Assembly: GCA_022605405.1 (NCBI GenBank)
Contig: JABYQQ010000026.1
Coordinates: 372,001 to 436,000 of the forward strand
Source of the DNA: Earliella scabrosa
Lineage: Eukaryota; Basidiomycota; Agaricomycetes; Polyporales; Polyporaceae
DNA length: 64,000 nt
Direction: 5' to 3'
The notes under the pieces were generated by a model. That model had not been told where the DNA came from. It worked only from the letters and a program-made list of their open reading frames with translations, and made no database searches. Positions 34,402-46,479 of this stretch are shown here, in pieces (position 1 is the stretch's first letter; each line of letters opens with the position of its first letter). Both the position numbers and the translations under genes were made by a program.

Positions 34402-36472
34402 TCAAGCAGTGAGGTCGCACGCGCCGTCGCGCAGCGCACACCACTCGGGCTGGAGCGCGATCGTGTTCACGCCGCGCTTCCGGAGCCGGTACGAGACGTC
34501 GTGCAGGCGGGGGAGCGCCTTGCTGACGTCCCCGCCCGGGCCAGACCAGAACAGCTCCGCGGACGAGGCGGCACGCGGCCAGATGGTCGTGTCGAGGCTT
34601 TCCGGGCTCGACTGCTCCGCCCAGAGCAGGTGCTGGCCGCCGAGCACGAGCTTCGCCTCCTCCTCGGTCAGGTTCGCGGTCGGGTTGAAGGTGTATGCGC
34701 GCTGCCAGCTCTTGAACGGGTCGCACCAGCTGTGGCCCTCCGGGAAGTCGCCGACCCACGCACCGTGGCCGCAGTCCTGGAGAGGGTGTCAGCAGCAGCG
34801 GAGATGGGGAAGGGGAGTCACGCACGAGGTAGAAGTAGTCCGAGGCCGCGTGGATGAGCTTGTAGCCCTTCTCGGCGACAGCCTTCACGTTCGCGGACGA
34901 AATCCAGACGAGGATCTTGGTGTCGGGCAGGAGGGTGACGTTGTGGTTGAGCGCCATCTCTGTCAAGGAGTCAGCGGTGTCTACCTCGTCCGAGAAAGCC
35001 GAGACTCACCCTCCCAGACGACGGGGGACCGGCCTTGGTCCTTGAGGGCCTTGTGCGTCACTTGCGTGAAGTTGTCGAGAGCCTCCTCGAGCGAGCGGCC
35101 AGACTCGGTGAGCGCGGCCTGCGTGGGTTCGTCGATTTTGTAGCAGTTCTGGTTGACCTCGTCGCCACCAGTGCTGAAGAGCTTCGAGGGGAACATCTTG
35201 GTCAAGGCGGTGAACAGATCCGCGACGTAGTTGACGACCTTGTCGTCAGCCAGGCGGAGCTGGCCGGCGGGTGGCTCTGTCGATGCACGTCAGCTCTTGA
35301 CCTAGACATTGGTGACGCTGCACATACCCGCAGCGTAGCTCGCCCACGGAGTCGCACCAGAGCATGCGATGTACTCCGGGTGAGCGTTGGCGATGATGTT
35401 CGTGTGTCCGGGAGTATCAATCTCGACCATCACATCAATTCCGCGCTGCGATCACCCACAGTCAAAATCAAACGGGAAAAAATAGAGCAGAAGATCTCTT
35501 ACTGCGCCGGCGTAAGAAACGATGTCCTTGACGTCCTTAGGCGTGTAGACCGAGGACGGAGAGTACGCGCCCTTGGCGGAGAGGTCCATGAAGCCGGGGA
35601 TTTGGAGCGGGAAGCTCTGGCTGTCGACGACGTGCCAGTGGAACTGGTTCATCTACGGTACGAGATATGTCAGATTGATGTCGCATGTCGCCGTTGTGGT
35701 GCTGGTGATGGTTGTGGTTCAAAGAAGAGAACTCACCTTGACCGCACTCATGGCGTCCAACGTGCGCTTAATATCCGCGACGGTGAAACTGCACGCGGGT
35801 TGTCCATGAACACCCATGTCCCCCCTCCGCATATACCCTCGAAAACAACGAATACTCACTAGTTGCGTGCCGTATCGAGGAGAAGACCGCGGTAGGGCTG
35901 CGACAATACTCAACGTCCGGCCGATGAAGCGAAACCCAAGCACGTACGTATGCGGGCGAGTCATCGATTTTCACGGGCGCGCTGACGGTGTACGTCGTGT
36001 CCTTGTAGTTGTACCAGAGCTGGGTGAACGTCGTCAAGCCGCGGTAGAGACCGAGCGTCGAGCTCGCGGTCAGCGTCGCGGCCGAGCCGTCGGAGGGGAC
36101 CGTCAACTGGTAAGCCTCATCGCGGTCCTCGGGAGCCTTCTGCGCCTCGCTCGTGATCGAGTTGTACTTCGCGCCCTTCTCGAGCTTGAGCGTGAGCTTG
36201 TTGAGGGTCTTCGCGCGGGCGAACGTCTTTGCGTCGGACGAACCGCGTCCGACGACGAGACGGCCGAGCTTGTCCTTGGCGAGCTGCGCCTCGGTGCGGT
36301 AGATGGCCTCCCAGAGGTCGTTGGGCACGCCCTGGCCCTGGACGGTGATCTGGAAGAATTTGGAAAGGCGGAGTGTGCTGTCACCGGTCTGAAGGTTACG
36401 AGGCTGAGGCCAGAGAGCGGCGACGGGCTGGCAAGCCACCGCAACGAGTGCCGCGAGTGCAAGGAACTTCAT
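34402..36472 (-). CDS. Secreted GH20 beta-N-acetylhexosaminidase
   Basis: Hydrolyses terminal GlcNAc from chitin oligomers and glycans outside the cell; used in chitin turnover and wall remodelling. Eight exons close in phase to 552 residues: 36472-35948, 35897-35860, 35788-35737, 35652-35503, 35445-35328, 35276-35010, 34959-34826, 34776-34402. The N-terminus MKFLALAALVAVACQPVAA is a signal peptide. The GH20b domain covers roughly residues 25-170. The catalytic barrel has YRGLLLDTARNY, NQFHWHVVDSQSFP, DVMVEIDTPGHT, the catalytic Asp-Glu pair in STGGDEVNQNCYK, and C-terminal WAEQSSPESLD and IWPRAASSAELFW. All hallmark residues are present and the length is usual for fungal enzymes. Two very short exons (38 and 52 bp) are supported by phase and by the conserved protein sequence. 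Confidence 0.95.
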
Positions 36473-37266
36473 GGCGAAGGAGAAGGGAACGACGAAAAGG
36501 TGGCGACGAAGCTCGAGAGCCTTTGAGAAGGAATCCAAGGACGACGGACGTCTTTGGGGCTCTCGCGCTTCGTCGTGCGCCTTAGATATAACGTCCGCGT
36601 CGCGGCGTCGGGACCAAGGCGAACACGCGGTGAGAGCTACGGTTTGATCTCGAATGGCGGGGGTTTCTTGGTCGCCTGATCAATTGTCCGCGTTCTCCAT
36701 CAATGGCTTCGCGGCGGCTCGCATGGCGAGGCCTTGATCAGTCCTTGGCCTGGCGAATCACACTGAGAACTACAACAGGCATGGGAGGACGTGGGTTACA
36801 AGCAAGTCAAACCTTCGAGAGCAAGGAGAACATGACCTCGGTGTTTGCGCGCGCTGCGCGTGGAACGAACGCCACAAGATAGCATTCCGTTCGGTCTCCA
36901 TATTGACAACCAGCATGACCACGAACTACACTGATCATCTTTCTCACCCAAGCAGGAGCACAGCATCGAAGCCCACACGGCCAGGGCCCTGGCACACGCG
37001 CACCGTTCTCAGCGCGGGTATCATATAAGTATAGTGTACCTTCCGACGACGCTAACACCGATAGTGACGCATGGGCATCCCAATCGTCGCACAGCTCAAG
37101 AGAGCTTGTAATACAAAACTGGTACCTGAACCATATGTCCGTAGACCAGAGGAGAAAGCTTGACGGAACCTCTATCTCAGATCATATGGCATGCGAGAGG
37201 CAAGGCACGAACTCCCCAACTATACCACCTGCCGCACCCGCGCATACGCCAACACGAATACGATAC
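36473..37266. other. Intergenic region between epsin and GH20 genes
   Basis: About 800 bp on the 3' side of epsin and the 5' side of GH20 (both minus). Open frames here are short and in low-complexity sequence. It probably contains the GH20 promoter and 5' UTR and the epsin 3' UTR. No repeat or RNA gene was recognised. Confidence 0.4.
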
Positions 37267-39283
37267 TCAGAACAGGAGGTCATCCAAGCCGTTACCGGAA
37301 GAGGCCGGAGCCGTCGTGTTTGTCGTCGTGGGAGCGCCAAACGCACCAAACGCTGCGCCCGCAGGAGGCTTCTGACCTCCCCAGATCTGGGCTTGCGCCT
37401 TCTCCTTCTCGATTTCTTTGATGCTCTTCTGCTGTGGCCCACCCGCCGCGGGCTTACCGGCACCGGACGCCGAGCCGAGCGACATTGACCAGAGGTCGTC
37501 GAATGACGCAGCGGGCTTCTGCGCCTGCGCACTCAGCCCTGGCGAGGTGGTCGAGGCGCGGGGAGGCGGCGAAGTGGGAGACATGACACCCTGGCTGGGG
37601 ACGAGAGGTGCGCCCATCGGAGGTGGAGACGCCATCATGGGTCGCATCATGTTCTGCATTGGAGCCGGAGCAGGAGATGTCGCGGGACCGGCAGTACCGG
37701 CAGTAGTCGAAAGCATGTTGAAAAGACCGCTGTTCGTGGGTTGAGCCTGATATGCGGGCGGAGACATAGGTGCGAGTGGCTGCGCAGCGAGCGGTGGTGG
37801 GAGGTTAGTTGGGACGACGGGGGCAGGGACGGAGGCATTGAGGAACGCGTTGTTGCTTGGGGCGGCAGACGGGGGTGCGCTCTGGAAGTCGTCGAAATCG
37901 TCGTCTCCACCTGACGCATGTCAATACTACTAGCCAGGACGCCAGTTTGACGGGCTTACCTGCTTGCAAGGTCTGACCGCCGAGCGCGGGCAACGCCTTC
38001 TCAGTGGGAGCGGAGACAGTAGTCCCGAAGGCGTCATCGTCCATGCCCAGGAGGTCAATTTCAGGCTCCTTCGGCTTCGGCGGGTCAGGGGTAGCGGGAA
38101 GTGTTGAGGAACGCGGCGGTGCGGAACTGCGTGCGGAGGAAGAGGCACCAGCGATCGAGTTGGACCGCCGAGGGACGATATCGTCGTCTCCTGCATCGTA
38201 TTCTTGGAACCCCCGCCGTGTGCTGGAACCGCCAGCGCTACCAGACCCATAATTGTCGTAGTCTGGCGAGAATTGAGCCCCACTGAGCAAGGGTAGTAGG
38301 CATAATAAGACGCACCGCGACTGCCACCGTCGTAGCTGCCTCCAGCGCCATAGCTGCTGCTGCCCCCACCGTACCCAAGGCTCTCGCTGCCGAAACCACC
38401 ATATCGCCCACCGCCGGAGGTGAAACTCAAGGCGTCATTCCCTGTACCGGTGTATTTGTGCTTGTTCGCCTTGGCCTTGCGCCGTTCGGCGCGGATTTTT
38501 TCAACGTCGCCCAGGAGGTCCACCAACTCCTTCGACCGGTTACGAACTGATAGTGGCCGCCTGAGAACGGAGTCTTGACGAGAACAAGGTATGCCACGTA
38601 CCATTGATACCCTGATCTTTACCCTTCTCGTCGACATAGTAGAAGTTCCTCAACATCTTGATGGTGCCGATGTGGGAGCGCGCGTCGTCGACAACGCGCT
38701 CACTGCCGTTCTTCACGAGGTACTCAAGCAGTTGAAGAGCCTGGGCGCGAGACGTGAGCAATGCTTCGTCGGTAGTTGCTGGGACTGACCTTGTAGATTT
38801 GCCGCCACTGACGCGCCTCCTTCTCCATGAAACGTGAATATATAGCGGGCATGATCTCGTTGAAGTTTTGGCTGGCATCTTACTGAGCACCCTGCCGCGC
38901 ACGTCGCATAGGCTATCACTCACAAGTTGAAGGTGCTGAATGAGGGATCGGAGAGACGTCAACATACGAGGACGAGGACAGGCGTGATTCACATACCCTT
39001 GGGCAATCTCTTGCATCAACGTCGAACTCGCCCCCCTGCTTGACTTCAGCATCCTCTTAGCGCAACCCAGGGCTGCAACACGTACCATGGTTCGTCGTTG
39101 GTCGCATCCCGGACTTTCGCTTCCATCTCGCTGACATTGAACACCACATTCTTCGCCTGGAAGGGGACATGAATGATGCCGAACTGGTCTGTAACGGTCC
39201 TCACACACCTGGTTGTACATCGACTTAATGTCGTACATGGTGATTTGGGAGAGCGCATTTCCGAGAGACTCCAGCCGGTCCAT
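37267..39283 (-). CDS. Epsin-like ENTH-domain endocytic adaptor
   Basis: Epsins bind PI(4,5)P2 through ENTH and recruit clathrin, ubiquitinated cargo and EH-domain partners during endocytosis. The ENTH domain is spread over several short exons: MDRLESLGNALSQITMYD, AKNVVFNVSEMEAKVRDAT with DEPW, GASSTLMQEIAQG, EIMPAIYSRFMEKEARQW, ALQLLEYLVKNGSERV, then MLRNFYYVDEKGKDQG and VRNRSKELVDLLGD. The C-terminal half is disordered: a Gly/Ser/Tyr-rich stretch, an acidic DLLGMDDDAF clathrin-box-like motif, and a C-terminus NGLDDLLF. Stop at 37267. I checked the first two junctions (39209 and 39156) and leave later exon limits approximate. It shares a divergent promoter region with the two-TM gene at 39987. 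Ent1/Ent2-like orthologue. Confidence 0.9.
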
Positions 39284-39986
39284 GGCGGGCGACGAGGGAG
39301 ACGGTGGTGGACGTGGACGACGTTGGCGACAAACGGCGAAGTCGGGTCTGACGGAGCTGTGACTGGCTGTGCGCTGTTCGGTGACCGGGCGGCATCCAGC
39401 TGTGACTTGCTGTGACCGGCTGTCCGGCCCGGAGCAGCTGGATAGTCAGCATGCAACGCCACAGATAAAGAGCCTTCTATCGCATCTTTCCATGTCTATC
39501 CAAGTCTATCAGATCATTGTTGGTGACATTGATGGAAGTTAGATGTAGGTTCTCGGTTACAGCAGTCACGCCTATCGATATAAGACCTGCATCATTCGGA
39601 GTCGTGCAAGCCTCTCCTGAATCTCAACCATTCGGACCGACCATGTGCGTTTCGAATACACAGGCCGCTCTGCGTCCGCATACCAACCCAGCCGTACACG
39701 AAGGCGTGCCTGTCCCAGAAAAAGCCGGTCAAGATCCTACCGGGGAATCCTCACGTCCCGATTTGGGATCCTCCTGTGCGGGAGGGAAAGTACTTGGGCA
39801 AGTCGGATGGTTCTGAATCTGATGACATTTCCTTCTCTCGCCTGCGTATAAGTATCGTTCTCAGGCGTATCGTGCTCGTTGTCGATGACTTTCATGACCT
39901 TCACGACTCACGACGCTCAGCACCGGTCAGTCATTGTGCTTCATGCTGGGGTTCCCGACGCTGATGCTACATGCACATAGCTAGAT
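39284..39986. promoter_or_regulatory. Divergent intergenic region, epsin and two-TM gene
   Basis: About 700 bp between two divergent starts. It should contain both promoters. A cytosine/thymine-rich stretch ATTTCCTTCTCTCGCCTG near 39827 and a GATATAAGACC TATA-like string near 39578 are candidate core elements on the plus strand. Assignment is by position only. Confidence 0.35.
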
Positions 39987-42536
39987 ATGCCTTCTATTCT
40001 GTCACGCCTACGACTGCGCACTCTGAGCCAGCACAGTAACGCATCCACTCAATCCGCGGCTCCCCCCGCATCTCCTCCGTTATCATCTCAGATAGAACCT
40101 CGGGCACTCACACCATCACGCTCCGAGCCTTTGCTGGTCGATCGCAGAATCATAGAGGACCTCCCTGCTCTACTCGGATCACTTGAAGCCAGCCAGACAA
40201 CGCCGCCACATGAAGGTCTCAAGCCCTCCCGTCCACAGAGGCGATCCGGTCTTGGCTCGCTGGGGCTGCGTCCAACGCCCGCACGCAAGGACACTATTCT
40301 TGCTCAGGAGGACCCACACGCCGCATCGGAGAAAGAGAACGAAGAGTCTTCCCCGGCCGTACCTTCCGTACCATCGGCGTGGAAGGGAAAGCAGCGTCAG
40401 GCATCCACGTCCTCCCCTTGGTCGACATTTGGCCGACATCGTCCTCGGCATCCGCGCTCCCCGTACGGCAGTCCGTCAGCGCGGAGCTCCCGGATCGCAA
40501 GTGTCGACTCAGGCGCCCTCCGTAGCTCATCTATGAGCAACGTCGGAGAGGGACAGACCGTGTCCAACCTCGCATCCACTGTTTCCATTGACCACCCCAC
40601 GCACTCACGTCCGACGGAGAGCAGCCAAGATGTCTCCGTGCTGTCGACCCTGACCGGCTCCCTCTCCAACCGGTCTTCACAGTCGCACCATTCAGCGGCA
40701 ATTACCTTTGGCCTTTCCGCGACACAGCCGGAGTCCGCTGCATTAGTGGCGTACGGTTCCATGCCTGTCCTTCCATCGACGTATTCGACCGAGAGCGTCA
40801 CCTCTCGGATTCATACGTTTCCTCGACGACAGAAGAAACGCAAGTCTCGTTCTCGTTCTGCATCACGTTACCGACCTGAGGCCACTGCTTCAGGCGTTCT
40901 TCATGACAGCATAGTACCATTAGATATAGTAGAGAACACGCGTGAGGCTCCGGTAGCGGACAGTAGGGTCCAAGGCGCTGACGTCGGAGACCGCTCGTCC
41001 CTGAAATCGGGTGACTCCGATGGGATACCGGGAGATGCCGAGCCTCATGCAAAGCGTGCGCCTGGGACAGCGACGAGCGAGAGGCCTTGTTCTCCCCGCC
41101 TTATACCCCCTTCCTTATCGTCGTCGTCGCCGCCCACGTCGCCCGCACTCCTAGACGGTGCGTGCGGCGCCCTCTCTCTGACCGCGTCGGTGCTAACTCG
41201 ACGATTTGCCACAGCGGAGAACCCCAGCGACGGCGCTACCGATAACTTATCGCGTTCTTCCCCCCTCAACCCCACCAATTTGCTGGAGCGAGAGGACGGT
41301 AGCTGGATGGCAGACCCACGAGATGCGACAAACACGCTGAGCAGATCCCTCAGCGACACGCGGAGCACGCCCAAGAGAGGATCGAGTGCTGCTTCTCGCA
41401 CCGGCACGCCCACCAGGTCTCGCAGCAAGCGTGCATCTCATCTCAGCGAGCAATCTACCCCAATCGCGTCTACTTCCACTTCTTCTTCGAAACAGAATGG
41501 AGGGGCTGGCCCGTCTTCTGCTGCTTTTCCAACGATCTCGACACCCGCTCCCCCCGCGCCGCAGCGAATCCCCCGTACCCCACGCACCGCAAGCGAGCCT
41601 GGTCTCCGCTCTGTTTCTGAGAAGTCCGGCTTCGAGACCCCGTTGAACAACAAGGGCAAGCGCAAGGCTGAGGAGGTCGATCTGACTCCTCCCGACCAGC
41701 GCACTGGACACCACACCACGTTTGTGATCCCCACCGACGGCCGCCGTGAGTCTTCTCATTTCTTCACTTTGCCTCTCCTGACATTGTTTCAGGCTCTCAT
41801 CATGTCTCCGAGGTCTCGAAAGCGCCATCTTCCTACCAAGGTCGCAAGCGAGCTCGCATCTCCACGTCCACGTCCTCCCCTTCCGCGAGTCCTTCACAAT
41901 CCCGACCGACCTCCGTGCAGCGACATCCGACCGACTCATGGCCGAGCCGCAGTGCCATTCCTGCTGCCCTCCATCGAGTAACCTCCAAGACTGCGTCCAC
42001 GCGCTCCGGTGCTCGTCCCGAATCGATGAGTGCGCACCGACAAGCCCAAGCAGACAGACGGCGAAGCATGTCCGAGATCTCCTTCCCCATCAGTGCTCTC
42101 GTCGCTCCCCATGCCCCTTCTGTCAGCGTACGCTCTGGTGGCTACTATATGCGCGATCCTCGCAAGCCCCCTCGGGTCCAGCCAACGCCGTGGACTCTCA
42201 GCATGTCGTCCCAGGACGAGCAAGGTTCGCCGGTCCACGCCTGGATGTTCTTCATCGGCTTCGTCCTCTTCCCGTTGTGGTGGGTGGCGAGCTTCTGGCG
42301 GATCCCGCAAACACGACGGGTAGGAGGCACGGATACGGAAAAGGCTGTGACCCTGGACGACCCGCAGGTTGAGCATGGTGAGTTTTTCAGGTGTTGTCTG
42401 CCGCCGTCCTCCTGAGATCGTTCCTCATCCAGATGCGAGGTCCTGGCGGAAGCGATGTCGAGTCATGTTCGTGGTCTCGTTCTTCACCTACCTCCCGTTC
42501 ATCATCTTGGTGGCTATCTTTGTCCCGCGCAGCTGA
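39987..42536 (+). CDS. Serine-rich protein with two C-terminal transmembrane segments
   Basis: Three exons, 39987-41745, 41793-42377 and 42433-42536, close in phase and give 815 residues. The first ~700 residues are Ser/Thr/Pro/Arg-rich and predicted disordered, with many SRSRS- and TPTRSRSKR-type patches. Near the C-terminus are two hydrophobic helices, HAWMFFIGFVLFPLWWVASFW and VMFVVSFFTYLPFIILVAIF, separated by a 45-residue loop containing DTEKAVTLDDPQVE. The protein ends VPRS. There is no signal peptide, so it looks like a tail-anchored hairpin with a long cytosolic arm. The TM region reads as a conserved core, and the arm as fast-evolving. No enzymatic domain was found. Membrane location (ER, plasma membrane or other) cannot be decided. 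Confidence 0.75.
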
Positions 42537-42821
42537 CGCTTTAGAACGCGATACCCGTCCCGTCTCGCTCCCCCGTATGCTGTCTGTTCCGTGTTCCCTC
42601 TCTAGGGTCCCGGTGTCACATCGTCATTCCTTTCGTGTGTCATTCTTTTTGAACGCTGAACATAGTTGGTTATAGCTGAATAGCTGAAGTGCATGCAGTC
42701 GGACCTTGGGCCTTCGCCGCATGAAGTATCCTACATCTACCTCGTCGAACATGTTGTGCAGTAGATACCAAGTACATACATGTTACAAGCCAATAATACC
42801 GTATTTTTGAATCGCCTGCAA
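42537..42821. other. Convergent intergenic region
   Basis: 285 bp between the stop of the two-TM gene (plus) and the stop of RPC9 (minus). It serves as 3' UTR and terminator for both. No further feature seen. Confidence 0.4.
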
Positions 42822-43618
42822 CTAGTCGTCTTCGACGTCGAGGTCACCCTCGATACCGACCCCCTCGCCAGTGTCGTCGAACACGACCTCGTTGGCGTCG
42901 TAGTCCCACTGTTGGTCTTCGTAGCCGTCCTGATACTCGGAGTAGACAACGCTGTCGACCTGCATATCCTGACTGCGTTGGTCGCCGCTGCTCGTTCCGT
43001 TCAAGGCTGAAGCAGACGTGTGTAGAGAGCTTTTGACGGTGTTCAGGATATCGTCCATCCTGTCCCCGAATCGGTCTTCGAGCTCCTCCACAATCTACAC
43101 AGGTGGTCAAGATACGCGTTGATGCACCTCCTCGAGACATACCACATAGAGTTCCACAGGCTCGGTAGGAGCCAGGTTGACTATTTGGAGCTTCTCCGCC
43201 TTGGTGAGGTCGTACTGGGCGAGGTTCCTCGTCAACTGCGTGATGCCCTCTGGGCTCTGCGAGGCCGTGGGCTGGAAGTCTGCCGACAGAAACTGGATGG
43301 CCTGAGGTCACGACTGTGATGAGTCGGCCTCTGGCCCTTGATGTAGGCACGCTGTGGAGACGACTGACCTCGACTTCGACCGTACGAAGGTTCTCACACA
43401 CATCGTCCGGCGGTGCCTGGTGTCGTGGCGGGTGGCCCGCTGCTTCCTCCTCCTTTTTTATGCGAAGCGCGGTCTTCGTGCGCGCAAGGTGGTCGCTCTC
43501 GAGCTCTCGCAGCAGCGTCAGGACCTCGTAGTTGGAGAGCAGCGCCGAGCGTTGATTGAGGACCTGTCGGGCGGTGAGCGGGCAGGTCCCGCAGGCCGAG
43601 TTTTGCACCGACCTCCAT
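42822..43618 (-). CDS. RPC17: RNA polymerase III subunit RPC9 (Rpc17/CRCP family)
   Basis: Forms the stalk of RNA polymerase III with Rpc25 and helps recruit TFIIIB; nuclear. Four exons close in phase to 210 residues: 43618-43613 (only ATG GAG), 43563-43369, 43301-43143, 43094-42822. The N-terminus MEVLNQRSALLSNYEVLTLL matches the family start (human begins MEVKDANSALLSNYEV). A Lys/Glu-rich region follows. The core has QLTRNLAQYDLTKAEKLQIV and LAPTEPVELYVIVEELEDRF, the HRDC-like helical domain. The C-terminal tail is acidic, ending DLDVEDD. The two-codon first exon is unusual but is required to keep the conserved start. Confidence 0.9.
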
Positions 43619-43872
43619 GACGGCTCACAGCAAGCTAGCTGGCATGAAAGCAGCAGAATAGAGGCACAAAGAGAGATGGCGCCGTCGAGAGCAAGCCTTT
43701 TGTGAAATTTCTCGAGGTCGACGTCGGGATCAAGGCATTGCGGGCGCTCCCAGAGCATTCCCGCTTTCTACCCCGCCACCACCATCGGAGTCGGACTCTG
43801 CGAGCAAGCCCTCTTTCTTTTCGTCCACGTCACCTCTGCGCGTCCTCTGGTCCCCGAAACCGCCTGCAAAAC
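43619..43872. promoter_or_regulatory. Compact bidirectional promoter, RPC9 and NOT2
   Basis: Only 254 bp separate the divergent starts of RPC9 (minus) and NOT2 (plus). The stretch includes CT-rich runs such as TTTCTTTTCG on the plus strand. Both products act in general gene expression, so a shared promoter is plausible (inference). Confidence 0.5.
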
Positions 43873-45933
43873 ATGCATCGACCAGGTAATCGCCTGAGCT
43901 CCAGAGAAGCCGTCGGTATGTTCTCATCGCGTGCAGGTCAACCCCCTCAGCGACCCCCAAGCCTCGGCCCCAACCCTGCGCTCGGGGCTGCATACCGCGG
44001 GCCCTACCCGGGCTATGCAATGCCACCGCGGAACGTGATGCAAGGCTATCCCAACCTCCCCAACCAGCGGACGGTCGTGCCCCAGCCATCTCCCAATTAC
44101 CTCCAGCAGCAGCGCGGACAGAACAACTTCCCGTACAACGCGGGCACCCTCCAGCAGCAGCAGGCGCAATCGCAGTCGCAGCTCACGCCCCAGACCACGC
44201 TCTCGCACGCCGCACACCAGCAGCAGCAGACGGCGAGCTCCGGCGCCAGTTCGACACTACCGCCGCACCTCGCTCAGAACGCCGCACCGGGGAGCCTCGC
44301 CCCCTCCGTCTCGTCCCAGAGCGAAGTCGGCCTCGACCCAAACGATTTTCCAGCGTTGGGAGCGGCACCCGCAAGCAGTACGCCCGCAGCGTCGGCTGCG
44401 AACGCGACAAGTTATGCGACACAGGCGGGGACAGGAGCGGGGGCAGGCGGGGCGCAGGCGGGCAACGGGATTGGGGCGAGTCAGACGAGGGAGCTGACGG
44501 CGGAGGACTTCCCTGCGTTGGGTGGGCAGAGTCAGGCGAATCAGCAGCCCTCGCAGCCATCGCAGCCAACGCCGGCGGACGGGCACCCTCCGGGGCTGAA
44601 CGGCTTCCAACAACATTCCGACCCACAACACCGGCAAAATCTGCTGGGATCGTTGACGAGCGGGGCACAGCAACAGCAACAACAACAGCCAGGGTTGTTG
44701 AACTTGGGGCAGCAGGCGAGGAATGTGCATCCAGGGTTCCAGTCCGATGCCGACAAGCAGAGGGTGAGTCTGTCTCGTCTGTCGTGCTGGAGGTCTCGGA
44801 TCCTCATGCGGCGAGGTGCAGAATTTCACGACGATCAAGAACAACCACGCGAACGCAGCAGCAGCAGCGTGGAACTCGCCGAACGTGAACCCGAACGCTC
44901 AACAGACGGTCGCATTCCCCAACGGCCAGCAAAACCACACACCAGCGCAGACACCCGCGCAGCCGCCGCAACCACCACAAACACAGCAGCATCTGAACGC
45001 TCCCCCTGGTGTCCCACCACCTGGTTCCTTCCCTCAGCAGCCGACGCCTGCCCAGCAGACACCCTACGTCGCAAACGGCACCGTCGCTGGCGACACTCCC
45101 CATCATCCTTCTCAAGGGCCTGCTCACGCCACAAGCGCGGTACCACAAACGCCCGCTCAGCAAGTACTTATGTCGCCTGCAGATCGATGGGGCCTCCTCG
45201 GGTTGCTCGCGCTGATCAAGAGCGCAGACCCAGACCAGAGTCTGCTTGCAATAGGAACAGACCTAGGGACGATGGGGTTGGACATGCAGAATCCTGGGTA
45301 AGTGCACTTCACCCCGGTTCCTATTCGTGCTATCCCTCAACGATGCGCAATGTTATCAGGAGCCTATACTCTACGTTCATTACACCATGGGCTGACTCGT
45401 CCGCCGCGCATACTGTGGAGCCGGACTTCCATCTCCCGGCGTGTTATAATGTACAACCGCCTCCTCCTGGACCGAACAAGGCTGCGGCATTCAGTGACGA
45501 GACCCTGTTCTTCATGTTCTACTCATCGCCACGGGACACGCTCCAGGAGATTGCCGCCCAGGAGCTGTACGTCATTCTCCGTTCTCTCCAGACGTGTCGC
45601 ACTCACCCGCGTGTTTTCAGCTTCAACCGCAATTGGCGGTATCACAAGGAGCTGCGTCTCTGGATCACGAAGGAGAGCGGCACGCAGCCGTCGCAGAAGG
45701 TGCCGGGCGGCGAACAGGGCAGGTATTCGTACTGGGACCCGGAGATGTGGGAGAAGGCGCAGAAGGAGATGACGGTGCTCTACTCGGACCTCGAAGAGAA
45801 GAGCCATGCGGTCTTCGCGCCAGGTCAGACGCTGCAGATGAACGTGAACGCAGGTGCGGCCGCTCCACACCCGCCCGCGCAGCCCGCCCGCGTAGGACAG
45901 GCGTTCCAAGGCATCAGCATGAGCGCTATGTGA
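43873..45933 (+). CDS. NOT2: CCR4-NOT complex subunit NOT2
   Basis: Scaffold subunit of the CCR4-NOT deadenylase complex, which controls mRNA decay and transcription. Exons 43873-44763, 44822-45297, 45360-45566 and 45621-45933 close in phase to 628 residues. The N-terminal two thirds are Gln/Pro/Ala-rich and disordered, with two DFPALG motifs (DPNDFPALG, TAEDFPALGG) as in CNOT2. A helical block DRWGLLGLLALIKSADPDQS follows. The C-terminal NOT box has LYSTFITPWAD, PDFHLPACYNV, LFFMFYSSPRDTLQEIAAQE, FNRNWRYHKELRLWI and RYSYWDPEMWEKAQKEMTVLY. An intron could also fit just after the fourth codon (donor GTAATC, acceptor GTGCAG), giving MHRPGQPPQRPPS; this changes only the extreme N-terminus. Confidence 0.92.
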   Translation: MHRPGNRLSSREAVGMFSSRAGQPPQRPPSLGPNPALGAAYRGPYPGYAMPPRNVMQGYPNLPNQRTVVPQPSPNYLQQQRGQNNFPYNAGTLQQQQAQSQSQLTPQTTLSHAAHQQQQTASSGASSTLPPHLAQNAAPGSLAPSVSSQSEVGLDPNDFPALGAAPASSTPAASAANATSYATQAGTGAGAGGAQAGNGIGASQTRELTAEDFPALGGQSQANQQPSQPSQPTPADGHPPGLNGFQQHSDPQHRQNLLGSLTSGAQQQQQQQPGLLNLGQQARNVHPGFQSDADKQRVSLSRLSCWRSRILMRRGAEFHDDQEQPRERSSSSVELAEREPERSTDGRIPQRPAKPHTSADTRAAAATTTNTAASERSPWCPTTWFLPSAADACPADTLRRKRHRRWRHSPSSFSRACSRHKRGTTNARSASTYVACRSMGPPRVARADQERRPRPESACNRNRPRDDGVGHAESWVSALHPGSYSCYPSTMRNVIRSLYSTFITPWADSSAAHTVEPDFHLPACYNVQPPPPGPNKAAAFSDETLFFMFYSSPRDTLQEIAAQELYVILRSLQTCRTHPRVFSFNRNWRYHKELRLWITKESGTQPSQKVPGGEQGRYSYWDPEMWEKAQKEMTVLYSDLEEKSHAVFAPGQTLQMNVNAGAAAPHPPAQPARVGQAFQGISMSAM

Positions 45934-46479
45934 TGCGTCGGACGCGGTGACCGCCATTCCCTAGCTTGACCCGGACAAGAACATTCCAAGCGCCCCAATC
46001 TCCATCCCCCATCCCCCACCCCTCCATCTCCATCGCCTGTTCAACCATCGCCTGTGTAGTTCCAGTGATCCCGTCTTTCCTTTGTCCGTCGGTGCTGTGA
46101 CTCCGATCCTCCTTCATCGAGCTATCATACGCTTGTATCTGTAAACCACACTCCTCTGTTTGAATCATACCTCCCGCCTATTGCAGTCTACATTTTTCGG
46201 AGTGTGATATGGCTCTAGGTAGGCGTACGCGCAGTAGCTGACCTAGACGCATGGCAGCTATACCCAACACTGCTCCTACCCTTGGTATGGGGGTGAACGG
46301 TGGTCAAGTCGAGCTTTGTCACGGTGCGATACGTCGGATAGAGCCCCAAGCTAATCGGCACGCCATCCGCCCTCCCAGGGATGTCTAGCAGAACGACGAA
46401 GGTGAGCAATCAGTCGTTCTACGCGTATGAATCCTACAGCTCAAGTCATCTATCCTTCCATCCATGCGTCGACCAGGCG
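45934..46479. other. Intergenic region after NOT2
   Basis: About 545 bp with a pyrimidine-rich stretch (CCCCATCCCCCACCCC near 46007) just after the NOT2 stop, likely 3' UTR. No gene or repeat recognised. Homology to the gene B upstream region begins near 46480. Confidence 0.4.

Noticed and set aside
41247..41939. 230-codon minus-strand frame
   Set aside because: Antisense to the Ser-rich arm of the two-TM protein, whose exons close in frame on the plus strand.
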